Source of the DNA: Serratia sp. DD3 | GTDB taxonomy: Bacteria > Pseudomonadota > Gammaproteobacteria > Enterobacterales > Enterobacteriaceae | Direction: 5' to 3' | DNA: 64,000 nt | Assembly (NCBI RefSeq): GCF_000496755.2 | Contig: NZ_AYKS02000074.1 | Span: forward strand, 1 to 64,000 | Part shown: positions 6,740 through 16,979 of the stretch, one piece after another | How the letters are laid out: each line of letters begins with the position of its first letter | Numbering within the stretch: position 1 is the first letter of the stretch | Position numbers and translations under genes: made by a program | Notes under the pieces: model-generated | The model's input: only the letters and a program-made list of their open reading frames with translations | The model's database searches: none | What the model was told of the DNA's origin: nothing

Positions 6740-9286
6740 TTATTCTGCTGGCATAGTGATAATATCCCGGCAGGGTAGTAACAGTTGTTTTCCTTCAACG
6801 ACGTCGTTAGGAATAGTTATCTGACATTTCTGTTTATTATCCCAAGATACGTTCAGTGTTTCGCCAGCGGCGATGCCACTCAACCAAGCTAGGCCATCTT
6901 CGCTGACAATGCCTAGTTCGCTGCCTGCACTATTGTTGACACTGGCACCAAATGGCGGATAACTATTATCTGAAAGCCGCAATACAGCAAATAGGCGTAT
7001 CCCCTTTAACACCTCAAATTTCCTGTAGCCCACCGCACCTTCAGTTAGTACTGATTCTACTGTCGTTCGTTTGGCTTCCATATTATCGGGTAGCTTGTCC
7101 AAATCTACTGAGGTCAGGTTACGTTGGTAACTGCTGATGTTGTTGACTACGCCGATTCCCCAACGGTTAGTTTTAACTCGGCTTCCATCAATGGGTACAC
7201 CCGCGATACCATCAGTATCGACCAAGAGCCGGGTACCACCATTGATACCACCACTGTGCAGTGCGGCACCTTTAGTGGTGACTGTTGCCCCACCGGTGAG
7301 ATTAATACCGGCCGCGACATAGTTGTCTTCGACATAGGTCATATTACCTGCGACGCTGACTAACGGACTGCTATGAGTGTAATAGCCACTAAACTGTGAC
7401 TGAGCATTTTGTTCACCACCGGAATTAACCCCGGCATTAACATTATAGCTATCCAGCCCCCCATTAACGGTTGAGCTATATCCTACCGTTTGTGTATAGC
7501 GGTCATTGTTTTTGCTGCCATTATAGCTAATATACCCACTGCCAAGTGGCATTGATAATCGAAAGAATAGGGCGTTATTATTGGCAGTCTGATATTTGGT
7601 ACGTGATGCAGACATCCCCAATGAAACGTTCTTAAAGCCAAAGATATCAAAATAGCGGTTAACATTTAATGCATAATAGTTAGAAATCCCTTGATCCCAA
7701 AAGGTTTGATAGCTGTATTGCAGGTTGACCGAAGTCTGCAAGGATTCAAAATTTTTATTTAACGTGATCGTATACTGTTCTTTCTCTTGCCCGAAACTGT
7801 TATCACGGTAACGATTATCCAGATACTGTTGCATCGTCAGATAACCTTTTTCAGAAAAACGATAGCCAGCAAAGGTGATATCGGTATTCGCCTGATCAAA
7901 GAATTTGGAGTAACTAAACCGCCATGATTTCCCTTGTTTATTACCATGCTCAGGTAAGTTAGCCAGAGATTGTGTGACATCTGCAGATAATGTGCCCAAT
8001 AGGTTCATGTCACGCCCAAGCCCGAGCGCGATAGCATGATATTCCCCTGCTTCTATCCCTCCCCCGTACAGGGACCAACTGTTGCTTATCCCCCAGGAAG
8101 CTTCACCACTGAGAAATGCCGGTCCCTCAAGTTCGTGATTATTCACGCGGGAGCGCCCACCAAAGAGTTTATAGCGCACCTGGCCTGGACGTGTGAGGTA
8201 AGGAACATAGGCAGTATCAACAGTAAAGGTTTTCTTCTGTCCCGTTTGTTCTAGTATCTCAACATCCAGCCGACCCCGCACAGAACTGTCCAGATCTTGA
8301 ATGGTAAATGGCCCCGCAGGTACGGTACTGTCATAAAGCACTCTTCCCTGTTGTGAAATAATCACACGGGCATTGGTGTCCGCAATTCCTGATACTTGTG
8401 GAGCATAGCCACGTAGTTTAGGGGGGAGCATCCGGTCATCGCTGGTCAGGCTTGCTCCGGTATACAACCAGCTACTGAAAATATCTGAGCTAAGATAGTT
8501 TTCTCCCAGCATTAACATGGCGCGTAATTGCGGCAATGAGCGATAGGCATAATAACGACTCCAATCAAAGGAGTTTTGGTTACCCATACCTTGATTGCCT
8601 CGGTAATTACTACTGTAATTACCTTGGTAATCAGCTCGTAAACGCCATGGTCCAATATTTGCGCCAGTTGTACCGTTATAGCTTACATTTTCTCTGTTTG
8701 CTTCGGATTTATTTTTAGTGCTATCGGCATTGATATTATAATCCAACAGCAAGGCTGGGATACCCTCTTCCCAACGAGAAGGAGGTAACCAAGACTGGTC
8801 AGAATATTCCAACCATATTTGTGGCATATTCACCAATAATAGACTATCTGCCATATTGGTACTTAACTCAAAGCCTTTTAGCGCACTAAAATCGGCACAT
8901 TGCCCTTGATGCCAGTAGGTCACCTTTTTTAATGCCACCTCTGTTAATCCCATTTTTTCTACAATTTCAGCAGAAAGACAGGGCTGAGGTAACACAGTCG
9001 TGGGTTCTTTTTCAGAATTCTCACTTTCTTCACCATTTTTATCTCGCTCAATAAACTCTATCGAGACGCTACCGGGGGTTATTGCTTGTTTGTTTAGTTG
9101 TATCTGCAGCGGATAGGTTCCCGGAAGAACATAGCCCTTTTGAGAAAACCTCGAAAAATCAATGTTTTCCCTATCGCTCGTATCCAGTACATCGGTATTA
9201 AACTCAATGGCATAGGCGCTATCCTGAGATGATAAAAAAAACATAAAAACCGTAATGTTTCTGATGAAAGAATTTATTTTTATCAT
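6740..9286 (-). CDS. Outer-membrane fimbrial usher (PapC/FimD family)
   Basis: The 848-aa precursor is full length for the family. A signal peptide ends near AYA (residue 27), followed by the N-terminal domain beginning IEFNTDVLD with DFSRFSQKGYVLPGTYPL, which binds chaperone-subunit complexes. The central part contains LPPKLRGYAPQVSGIADTNA and a long region of beta strands forming the 24-strand pore and plug. C-terminal domains contain a cysteine pair (KQKCQITI and LLPCRD). The usher secretes and polymerises subunits at the outer membrane. It is in the middle of the minus-strand operon, between the PapH-like subunit and the chaperone. Confidence 0.95.
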   Translation of the reverse strand: MIKINSFIRNITVFMFFLSSQDSAYAIEFNTDVLDTSDRENIDFSRFSQKGYVLPGTYPLQIQLNKQAITPGSVSIEFIERDKNGEESENSEKEPTTVLPQPCLSAEIVEKMGLTEVALKKVTYWHQGQCADFSALKGFELSTNMADSLLLVNMPQIWLEYSDQSWLPPSRWEEGIPALLLDYNINADSTKNKSEANRENVSYNGTTGANIGPWRLRADYQGNYSSNYRGNQGMGNQNSFDWSRYYAYRSLPQLRAMLMLGENYLSSDIFSSWLYTGASLTSDDRMLPPKLRGYAPQVSGIADTNARVIISQQGRVLYDSTVPAGPFTIQDLDSSVRGRLDVEILEQTGQKKTFTVDTAYVPYLTRPGQVRYKLFGGRSRVNNHELEGPAFLSGEASWGISNSWSLYGGGIEAGEYHAIALGLGRDMNLLGTLSADVTQSLANLPEHGNKQGKSWRFSYSKFFDQANTDITFAGYRFSEKGYLTMQQYLDNRYRDNSFGQEKEQYTITLNKNFESLQTSVNLQYSYQTFWDQGISNYYALNVNRYFDIFGFKNVSLGMSASRTKYQTANNNALFFRLSMPLGSGYISYNGSKNNDRYTQTVGYSSTVNGGLDSYNVNAGVNSGGEQNAQSQFSGYYTHSSPLVSVAGNMTYVEDNYVAAGINLTGGATVTTKGAALHSGGINGGTRLLVDTDGIAGVPIDGSRVKTNRWGIGVVNNISSYQRNLTSVDLDKLPDNMEAKRTTVESVLTEGAVGYRKFEVLKGIRLFAVLRLSDNSYPPFGASVNNSAGSELGIVSEDGLAWLSGIAAGETLNVSWDNKQKCQITIPNDVVEGKQLLLPCRDIITMPAE

Positions 9287-9501
9287 TTTAACTAACCAAT
9301 AACCGACGGGTGTTGATTGTAAAGTGAGCTATAGGAGTCTTGATCTTTGATGCGGTTTTTTATGATTTCTTAAAAGTCATGGCTTTAAATGACTATATTC
9401 ATATCATTGCTTATGGCGACTCCATCGCCCACGGTATTTCTTGGCAATTCTTGCCCTTGGCTGAATGCAACTTGGAATATAAAGCAAGCGAATATAAATA
9501 T

Positions 9502-10074
9502 TTATTGATAATTTACTTTGAATTTCAATGCAAAATTATAATGTCCGCTATGTACAATATTTTCACTGTTAGTTAAGTACACTTTATAATCCAACTCCTT
9601 TTCATTTTTACCTAATACTTGAGGCGGTAATGGGATACCAGAAGAAGCCCAACTTCCTCTACTATCCTGTATCTTGAGGTCAATGCCAGTGGCGGCATCG
9701 CTACTGTTAGTAATATCTACTCTTTCCCATTCAAAGAGAATTTCGATTAAGTGGCCTGTATAGTCATCTTTCCCTAACTCACAACCGGTCATTCTCAGCT
9801 TTAGTACTTTCTCTGGTAGTGAAGGTATACTTTGCAATTCACTTATAGGGGTGACCCCCATATCAATGGTCTGATAATTATCATCCATCGCCAGATTACA
9901 GGCAGATGCAATAACAACTCCTGAAAAAGTAGCCCGACCAATGGCAAATTTATTTTTGCTTGTTACATCAATAAACGGACTCGCTGTATTGGTGAGCGGG
10001 ATATCCGTCGCTGCGATGTTTGAACCGCCATACAAGCAAAAACTGATTAATACTAATGTTGTTTTTAAATGCAT
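9502..10074 (-). CDS. Fimbrial subunit, PapH-like anchor by position
   Basis: The 190-aa precursor has a short signal peptide (about residues 1-22, ending NIAA). It has pilin-type cysteines in IASACNLAMD and MTGCELGKD and ends FKVNYQ. It is more divergent from the major pilin than the other subunits are. It lies between the major pilin and the usher, as papH does in pap operons, where PapH ends polymerisation and anchors the fibre. That role is inferred from position and divergence. A 159-bp gap containing a hairpin separates it from the major pilin gene. Confidence 0.7.
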   Translation of the reverse strand: MHLKTTLVLISFCLYGGSNIAATDIPLTNTASPFIDVTSKNKFAIGRATFSGVVIASACNLAMDDNYQTIDMGVTPISELQSIPSLPEKVLKLRMTGCELGKDDYTGHLIEILFEWERVDITNSSDAATGIDLKIQDSRGSWASSGIPLPPQVLGKNEKELDYKVYLTNSENIVHSGHYNFALKFKVNYQ

Positions 10075-10116
10075 GGATTAGCCAATAGTTATATAAGTAG
10101 GCCTATATCTATCCCT

Positions 10117-10191
10117 TTCAAGTTGAAGAAAGTATTATTCGCTCCCTCCATGGAGCGCGTAACTCGTTACACCTTGAGATAGCTAGCTATA
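10117..10191. repeat. Stem-loop between major pilin and next fimbrial gene
   Basis: The gap contains CGCTCC-CTCCAT-GGAGCG followed by GTAAC-TC-GTTAC, two adjacent short palindromes. Flanking bases resemble the ends of ERIC-like repeats (CTTTCAAGTTGAAG). Hairpins after major pilin genes commonly reduce downstream expression or stabilise the upstream message. That function is inferred. Confidence 0.4.
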
Positions 10192-10233
10192 TTACCCGCT
10201 TTATTATATAAATTTCATAATAATTTTGAGGGG

Positions 10234-10782
10234 TTATTGATACGCCAAGCTGAAGTTAGCCGTTGCATTGAACTCACCAGCGGTTACAGTTGCAACATCA
10301 GCCGCTTTGGCCACTGCGCCAAAAGTGAATTGGTTTGAGTTATCCTGCAGAACCATCGGTGCACTGGCGGAACCATCAAAGGAGATCTCGGCACCGGATT
10401 GTTGAGAGGTCAACACAATACCCACACCCGTACCGCCAGTTGTACCCAACATAGCTGGTTTACCCTGTACTGTTCCACCGGTAAAACTGACTGTTACTGT
10501 GCCATTTTTTCCACCCTGAACGAAGCTGGTGATATCGCAGTTAATCAATTCTATCTTGAAGTTTTTGGTGGGAGAAACACCACCCGCTTTCAGGTTTGCC
10601 AAGTTCAGTTGACCAAAATCAACGACTTGATCGGCAGAATCAGAGGTAATACCGCAAGGCGCATCGATAACGGTACCTTTAAACTGTACGGTTCCTGAAC
10701 CCTGATCGGCTGCCTGAGCGGTCAGTGCAGTTAATGAGAGGGTCAAGATGCCAGTAGCTAATGCAATTTTAGACAGTTTCAT
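10234..10782 (-). CDS. Major fimbrial subunit (FimA/PapA-type pilin)
   Basis: The 182-aa precursor has a clear signal peptide cleaved after AQA (residue 24). The mature protein begins ADQGSGTVQFKGTVIDAPCGI, the standard type 1/P pilin N terminus with the first cysteine in the A strand. The second cysteine is in ELINCDI, and the C terminus is FSLAYQ. A site AAGGAA precedes the ATG. As the first gene of the minus-strand cluster and the best match to the major pilin consensus, it should form the fibre shaft. The long 5' region up to 11381 would contain the operon promoter. Confidence 0.9.
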   Translation of the reverse strand: MKLSKIALATGILTLSLTALTAQAADQGSGTVQFKGTVIDAPCGITSDSADQVVDFGQLNLANLKAGGVSPTKNFKIELINCDITSFVQGGKNGTVTVSFTGGTVQGKPAMLGTTGGTGVGIVLTSQQSGAEISFDGSASAPMVLQDNSNQFTFGAVAKAADVATVTAGEFNATANFSLAYQ

Positions 10783-10912
10783 TTACAACATTTCCTTATA
10801 ATATAGATGATATTTTATTCCTGAAGTTAGTATGGTTTTCCATACTATACATCTCCACGCCAAGTGAGTTAAAACACATCTTTTATTAACCAAAAGCCAA
10901 GCTAATAACGTG

Positions 10913-10952
10913 TTTTCCAATGGGGATTCCATAGAGGTATCCCCATTGAAAA
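10913..10952. promoter_or_regulatory. Inverted repeat upstream of the fimbrial operon
   Basis: The arms AATGGGGA and TCCCCATT are perfect and extend with T-rich and A-rich ends, interrupted by one bulged base, around a 13-bp loop. It lies about 130 to 170 bp upstream of the major pilin start. It could be a leader hairpin, terminator or operator. No recombinase gene is nearby, so a fim-type invertible switch is not supported. Confidence 0.4.
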
Positions 10953-11199
10953 ATGTGCATTTAAAAATAATCAGTTTAAAAAAAGTGTTGAGATATCTTT
11001 CGGCAACACTGACCTGATTTCTGCGCTTATCCTAGTGTTTCTTTTTATTGAAAGTAACCCACGCATCACGGGGTGTTTTTTATTCACTTCCATCTATCTT
11101 TATCTTAAACATTCACTTCTATGGTGGAATGTTCTGAATTTATTATTTTAATCAGACTTAAATCTGAATGATTGGTTTTTTCATGGAGAGTGAATTATT

Positions 11200-11322
11200 G
11201 TGAAGAAAGACGGTTTTTGGAACAAATCACCTAAGCGGGTGGGTATATTTATCTTGGCGATTGGAATCAAGAATTCTTGTTTTATTAAGGTGGTAAAGAG
11301 CTGGCTGTTGCGTGTTTATTAA
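11200..11322 (+). CDS. Possible small basic ORF (40 aa), low support
   Basis: A GTG-initiated frame of 40 codons runs on the plus strand in the 600-bp gap upstream of the fimbrial operon. The product would be lysine-rich with a short hydrophobic stretch (VGIFILAIGI). A GGAG lies about 11 bases before the GTG, which is slightly far. I do not recognise it. It may be chance, or a relic of a gene lost when the fimbrial island was inserted next to hofC. Confidence 0.2.
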   Translation: MKKDGFWNKSPKRVGIFILAIGIKNSCFIKVVKSWLLRVY

Positions 11323-11381
11323 TCGTTTACGGAGCTATCATCTCATCATAAATATATTGCCTGGCGTGGGGGGACTGGTTA

Positions 11382-12581
11382 TTACCCTAAAACATTTCCT
11401 AGTTGGAAGATCGGTAAATACATGGCGATAACCAGGGCCCCGACAATCCCGCCGACTATCATCAGCAGCATGGGTTCCAGTGTTTGAGCTAGTGTATCGG
11501 CGAGTTCATGGGTTTGCTGTTCATGCCAAAGCGCCAGTTTGCCTAGCAGGGTATCTAACGTACCGGATTCTTCACCTACACGAACTAACTGCTGGCATAA
11601 AGAAGGGAATAACGGTTGTTGTGCGAGTGCACGATGAAAAGGCGTCCCCTGACTGAGTTGTTGTTCAATAGATTCCAGCGCTTGACGGTAGAATATATTG
11701 TTTACTGACAACATCGCAGCATTCAGACCAGCAATCAGGGTTAGCCCTGCTTGTTGTGTCATTGCCAGAATATGAAATATCTGGCTCAGGTAGTTCCCCT
11801 TGATCAAGGATGAAATCAATGGAACACGTAATAAAAGCGCTTGTTCCCGCCGCTGCCACTGTGTCAATGGATGTAGTCGGCGCAGATAAAACCCGATGAT
11901 CCCCACCAGCATACTGAGTAGATAAGGCCCGACATCAACCAGTAAATCAGAGAGTGACAGTAACCCTTGAGTAAACCAGGGAAGGGGAGCATCAAAGGAT
12001 TGGTACACTTTAGCGAATTCTGGTAGCACCATAACCAGCATCAGGATGCTGACCAGCAGGGCAATCAAGCAGATAAACAGTGGATAACGCAGCGCTTTCA
12101 TGACTTTTTTGTGCAATTTTTGCTGAATTTCCTGCTGTTTTGCCAGTTGCAGGCAACAATGATCCAGGTTTCCGGTCATTTCACCGATAGCGATAAGTTG
12201 GTGATAGATTAAGGGGAAAATATTGTGCTGCTCTGCGAGGACGGTAGATAAAGGTTGTCCGGCCGCCACTTTATCGCTTATTTCTGTTAGCAGACAGCGC
12301 CAGGCTGCAGATTGATGCTCCACAGCTAACAAGCGCAGGCTATTGACCAACGGCAACCCTGCTTGTAACAAGGTTGCCAATTGGCGGGTAAACTGGATCA
12401 TCGGTTCGCCATGCCATTGTTTGGCAGGAACTCGCTGACCCGCACTGACTTGGTATGGCTGCAGATTTTGTGCCAGCAGTTGCTGATACACTTGGTGCTT
12501 TCCGGTAGCCATAAATTCGCCGTGTTGTATTACCCCATGGCTGTCAATCGCTTGCCAACGATAGAGACGTCGCCCAGTCAT
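11382..12581 (-). CDS. hofC: Inner-membrane platform protein of type IV pilus assembly, HofC
   Basis: The 399-aa protein belongs to the GspF/PilC family. It has two repeated T2SSF domains: the first around FTRQLATLLQAGLPLVNSL (about residues 64-82) and the second around ILAMTQQAGLTLIAGLNAA. Three transmembrane segments are visible, two central (LFICLIALLVSILMLVMVL and YLLSMLVGIIGFYL) and one at the C terminus. It would form the membrane platform on which the HofB ATPase works. Its ATG overlaps the hofB stop by 4 bp. E. coli has the same ppdD-hofB-hofC order, where the system is often silent. The fimbrial island lies immediately downstream. Confidence 0.93.
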   Translation of the reverse strand: MTGRRLYRWQAIDSHGVIQHGEFMATGKHQVYQQLLAQNLQPYQVSAGQRVPAKQWHGEPMIQFTRQLATLLQAGLPLVNSLRLLAVEHQSAAWRCLLTEISDKVAAGQPLSTVLAEQHNIFPLIYHQLIAIGEMTGNLDHCCLQLAKQQEIQQKLHKKVMKALRYPLFICLIALLVSILMLVMVLPEFAKVYQSFDAPLPWFTQGLLSLSDLLVDVGPYLLSMLVGIIGFYLRRLHPLTQWQRREQALLLRVPLISSLIKGNYLSQIFHILAMTQQAGLTLIAGLNAAMLSVNNIFYRQALESIEQQLSQGTPFHRALAQQPLFPSLCQQLVRVGEESGTLDTLLGKLALWHEQQTHELADTLAQTLEPMLLMIVGGIVGALVIAMYLPIFQLGNVLG

Positions 12582-14014
12582 GCTGCGCTCTCTGGGGAGG
12601 TGAGTACGCCAACTACGCGATATATTTCTTCCAGTGAGGTGATGCCTTGCTCAACCAATGCCAGGCCAGCTTGCAGTAGTGTGATTTGCCCTTGTTGCTG
12701 GGCGATCTCCGCTAGTTGTATTACCGAGGCATTGTGCATCAGGGCATTTTGCACTTCTGGCGTGATATTGAGTAATTCATAGATACCAATACGGCCGTAA
12801 TATCCGCCAAAACAGTGTTCGCAACCAGTAGCACACCAAGGAATAAGAGGAGCGGATCTGATCGTTGCCGGGAAATGGATACTATCGGTTTGCGGATGGC
12901 GACAATGTGAGCATAAGCGGCGCACCAAGCGTTGGGCAATCACCAGCTTCAAGCTGGCAGCCAGTAGATAACCCGGTATCCCCATTTGGGTCAGGCGCGT
13001 CAAGGTTTCACAAGTAGAATTAGTATGGAGAGTTGAGAGAACTAAATGCCCTGTTTGCGCGGCTTTTACGGCGATTTCGGCGGTTTCTTGGTCACGGATT
13101 TCGCCGATCATGATGACATCAGGGTCCTGCCGTAACAACGCTCGCAATACACGCGCGAAATCGAGATCGGTTTTGCTGTTGACTTGTGTCTGGTTGATGC
13201 CAAATACCGGGATTTCAATGGGGTCCTCCACACTGCACAAGTTACTCTGCGTGTCATTTAATTGGCGTAGGGCGCTATAGAGTGTCACGGTTTTACCGCT
13301 GCCAGTGGGGCCAGTTACCAGGATCATCCCTTGCGGATGGGACAGGGCATGGGCAAAAAAGCCAAGGGCTTCCTGACTCATACCGAGCTGTTCGAGAGGT
13401 AATTCCTGGCGGTCTGTTTGCAAGATCCTCAACACCACTTTTTCGCCATGTAGTGTTGGCAAGGTGGAGATACGCATTGAAAAGCTACTGTTGTCCAGTT
13501 GTACATTAAGTTGGCCATCTTGTGGCAGACGGCGTTCTGCTATATCCAGTTGCCCCATCACCTTCAATCTGGCGATAACCTGTGCTGCCAATAGGATGGG
13601 CGCTGAAGCAATAACCTGTAAAACACCATCGATTCTCAACCTGACGCGAAATGCTTGCGGGTAGGGTTCAAAATGCACATCAGAGGCACGTCGCTGTATT
13701 GCGCTACGTAGAGTTTGATTAATAAATTGTATGGCTGGTGTCTCACTGGTGTCATTAAGTGAGGCGGCAGGTTCCCCACTGTGTTCCGGCAGTGGTAGCG
13801 GGGAATTGGAGGACCATGTGTGTTGTGTCTGCTCCAGTCGGGCGAGGGGCCATTGTTCAATTTCAATGTTTTTACCGGTAGCGAAGCGTAGAGCCTGCAC
13901 CAGCGCGGATGGGATCTCACCATGCAGGGCGACAGTCAGTCTCTGTTCATCTTCACTGAGTGCCAAGGCCTGATAATGCTGGCATAACGCGTGGATTTCG
14001 CTATTGATTTCCAT
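12578..14014 (-). CDS. hofB: Type IV pilus assembly ATPase HofB (GspE/PilB family)
   Basis: The 478-aa protein has an N-terminal GspE-like domain and a C-terminal secretion ATPase. Walker A is GPTGSGKT at residues 235-242, followed by the Asp box, Walker B (PDVIMIGEIRD) and the His box (TGHLVLSTLHTN). A zinc-binding tetracysteine is visible as CSHC and, downstream, CATGCEHC. It powers pilin assembly at the inner membrane with HofC and the pilin PpdD. It starts 10 bp after the ppdD stop and overlaps hofC, so the three form one operon. The length is close to the E. coli protein (461 aa). Confidence 0.94.
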   Translation of the reverse strand: MEINSEIHALCQHYQALALSEDEQRLTVALHGEIPSALVQALRFATGKNIEIEQWPLARLEQTQHTWSSNSPLPLPEHSGEPAASLNDTSETPAIQFINQTLRSAIQRRASDVHFEPYPQAFRVRLRIDGVLQVIASAPILLAAQVIARLKVMGQLDIAERRLPQDGQLNVQLDNSSFSMRISTLPTLHGEKVVLRILQTDRQELPLEQLGMSQEALGFFAHALSHPQGMILVTGPTGSGKTVTLYSALRQLNDTQSNLCSVEDPIEIPVFGINQTQVNSKTDLDFARVLRALLRQDPDVIMIGEIRDQETAEIAVKAAQTGHLVLSTLHTNSTCETLTRLTQMGIPGYLLAASLKLVIAQRLVRRLCSHCRHPQTDSIHFPATIRSAPLIPWCATGCEHCFGGYYGRIGIYELLNITPEVQNALMHNASVIQLAEIAQQQGQITLLQAGLALVEQGITSLEEIYRVVGVLTSPESAA

Positions 14015-14024
14015 AACTCAGCCC

Positions 14025-14462
14025 TCATTCACGGGTATTATCAAAGCGCAGAACTTCCTGACACGCCTCCAGCAAATTGCTGTTTTCACTGTTGCATTGG
14101 CGTGTCCATTGTAGTGAGCCGGTTGAAGTGATAGCCGGTGTCAGTGTGGCCGTCAGCCCTTGCAAACTCTGAGAACCAACGAGATTAATTACCCCCTGTT
14201 GCACCTGAATACGGCTGATATAACGTGATGCAGTTCCGGTAGGGATCCCCTTCTTGCCTTCATCGCACCCGGTCAGGCCGCCACCTTCAAGAGCGCATAA
14301 TTCGACGGCCATTTTATAGGGTGCCATAGTCTGCAGCATGTCTGTCATGGCCGCTTTCTGGATATAACGCTGATAGGCTGGAATGCCAATTGCACTGAGT
14401 ATGGCGATAATGGCGATCACCACCATAAGTTCGATGAGTGTAAAACCCTGTTGTTTTTCCAT
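14025..14462 (-). CDS. ppdD: Type IV prepilin PpdD
   Basis: The 145-aa prepilin begins MEKQQGFTLIELMVVIAIIA, the class III signal: a short basic leader, the glycine-phenylalanine cleavage site for prepilin peptidase, Glu5 of the mature protein, and a long hydrophobic helix. A C-terminal disulfide can form between cysteines such as those in TRQCNSEN and LEACQEV. A GGAGGAC site precedes the ATG. It is the substrate of the HofB/HofC machine and opens the operon. The peptidase is not in this window. Confidence 0.93.
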   Translation of the reverse strand: MEKQQGFTLIELMVVIAIIAILSAIGIPAYQRYIQKAAMTDMLQTMAPYKMAVELCALEGGGLTGCDEGKKGIPTGTASRYISRIQVQQGVINLVGSQSLQGLTATLTPAITSTGSLQWTRQCNSENSNLLEACQEVLRFDNTRE

Positions 14463-14805
14463 CAGTTGTGTCCTCCGTAGTTATTGGAAGACAACGTTAA
14501 AACGGTAATTGATAGGTAGCGAGAGGGGAATGGTTATTATGCGCAGCCTATCCAGCACAATAAGGTGGTATTACCGATTGTTGAAAAAGAATGCGCGGTG
14601 TTTCACAACCCAGAAACCAGCCCAGGTGCTCTTTAGGTTATCGCTGAGCCAGTTAAGTCTGAGCTATGCCAGTTGCCGGGGGCTAGATTACGAGGCCCAT
14701 TTCTGGACCTCATCTAAAGGGGCACCCTTGCTGTACAACGAGATGTCAATATTATCCTAACTTTCAATGAGCTAGAGTCATGATGAGCGTTGAAGAAGCC
14801 GGAAA
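14463..14805. other. 343-bp intergenic region between nadC and ppdD
   Basis: The region holds the ppdD promoter and ribosome site and the end of nadC. I see no gene, RNA or strong terminator in it. Confidence 0.5.
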
Positions 14806-15732
<927 letters not shown>

Positions 15733-16168
15733 TCATGCTACTCTGTTTTTTGGCCCTGCGCCAGCGGGTCGTTATCATTAATATCAATAGGTTAGAAAGG
15801 AAAGGTGACACTAAAAAGTGCTAACTATTGCCAGGGTGTGGATAATACGTGGGTCTTCTATGGCCTAATGGTCTTGATATTGGTTACGGACGATTGATGT
15901 AACAGCTAGGGGGGGCGTGGGTTTCCGGCTGATAGGTAACAAGCGGCGAGTTTGCAATTTATTGTGTAAAGGATCTAGAAAGGATTGCTGTACCGTCAGG
16001 ATTCTGACCAGACAAAATGGAACCACGGAAAGCCCATTGGGACAGATTTAGCTCTCCGGTATCTATTGCGTTAGGTCTCGGGGTTGTGATTACTGTCCAC
16101 AGGTATTAAACTAGATATGTTAGTTGATTGGGATCGCGCCGCTTATAGCGCGTGGTAGCAATGAAAAG

Positions 16169-16197
16169 AACCCGACCTCACCAGTTGGGTTTTTTTT
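16169..16197 (+). terminator. Strong rho-independent terminator without an obvious gene
   Basis: The stem AACCCGAC-CTCACCA-GTTGGGTT (one G-T pair) is followed by a run of T. This is a textbook plus-strand terminator. No coding gene precedes it. The 60 to 100 bp upstream contains a small GCGC hairpin (near 16136-16151), so a small RNA is possible, or the terminator is the relic of a lost gene. Confidence 0.65.
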
Positions 16198-16585
16198 CGT
16201 CTTTGGTTTTGCATTCCAGTTAACAGATTGAAATGGTAAAAATCCACTTATAATCCTCCACTGTTAGTTGTGTCGCCTCCATAAGCCGCCAGGGTAACCC
16301 CCCTGAGCTGACAATGATTTTCGGTTCATTGTTTAAGTCCTGTCTGAATACAGGTGGTGCTGATTCGGAGCCCAGGCGAAGGTGTGCGATCCCAATCAAT
16401 TAACACATGACGGGAACCGGTCGGACAGGCAGTGTAAGGGCTATGATCGGTATATCGTGCTCCTGCAATATGGAGCAAACGGATGAAAGCATTTATTGAT
16501 ATTGCAATCATCACTCTAAGAGCGTTACTCGCGTTTCTAGAGTTGATCCGCGCATTCTGCAATTAAGAGTGACGGAAACGTAGAT

Positions 16586-16616
16586 AAGGCCACCGGGGTT
16601 GTTGACTGGTGGCCTT
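16586..16616. terminator. Terminator-like hairpin in the ampD gap
   Basis: The stem AAGGCCACC/GGTGGCCTT (9 bp, perfect) encloses a 13-base loop and is followed by TTTAAC. It has a terminator shape with a short T run. No intact gene ends here. Confidence 0.45.
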
Positions 16617-16979
16617 TAACATTCCGCATTACTGATAATCCCCCGTAGCAAATTAGCTCGCCTATCCAGCGATTACAATTTGGACTATCAGTTCATGGCC
16701 ATATGTGGATTGCTTTTTTATCCCCAAAGAAAAGCCCCGACATTGAACTGACCCCATAAATTTGGATGCTTTTGAGTTAAATCCCTTTAATATCAATTTA
16801 TTAAATTCATTTTTCAGAATCATGCTACTCTGTTGTTAGAGTAAGTACCACAGCAAGCATTATACTCAAGTTCACTTGGGTGGCAGGTTGGCGTTAAGTG
16901 AAGAGGGTAATATAGGTATCCTCTGCTCGAAACTTGCAGAGTAATGAGAATTTAACCGAGACAAGGTGAGGATGAGCTG

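Noticed and set aside
10913..10952. A fim-type invertible promoter switch upstream of the major pilin.
   Set aside because: The inverted repeat has only a 13-bp loop, not a segment of about 300 bp, and no tyrosine recombinase gene is in the window.
16326..16562. A 78-codon minus-strand frame in the ampD gap.
   Set aside because: No recognised motif and no good start context. It may be a relic, but it cannot be called a gene.
16746..16770. Resemblance of TGAACTGACCCCATAAATTT to the end of an IS3-family element.
   Set aside because: No partner end and no transposase are found nearby. The match is from memory and is too short.
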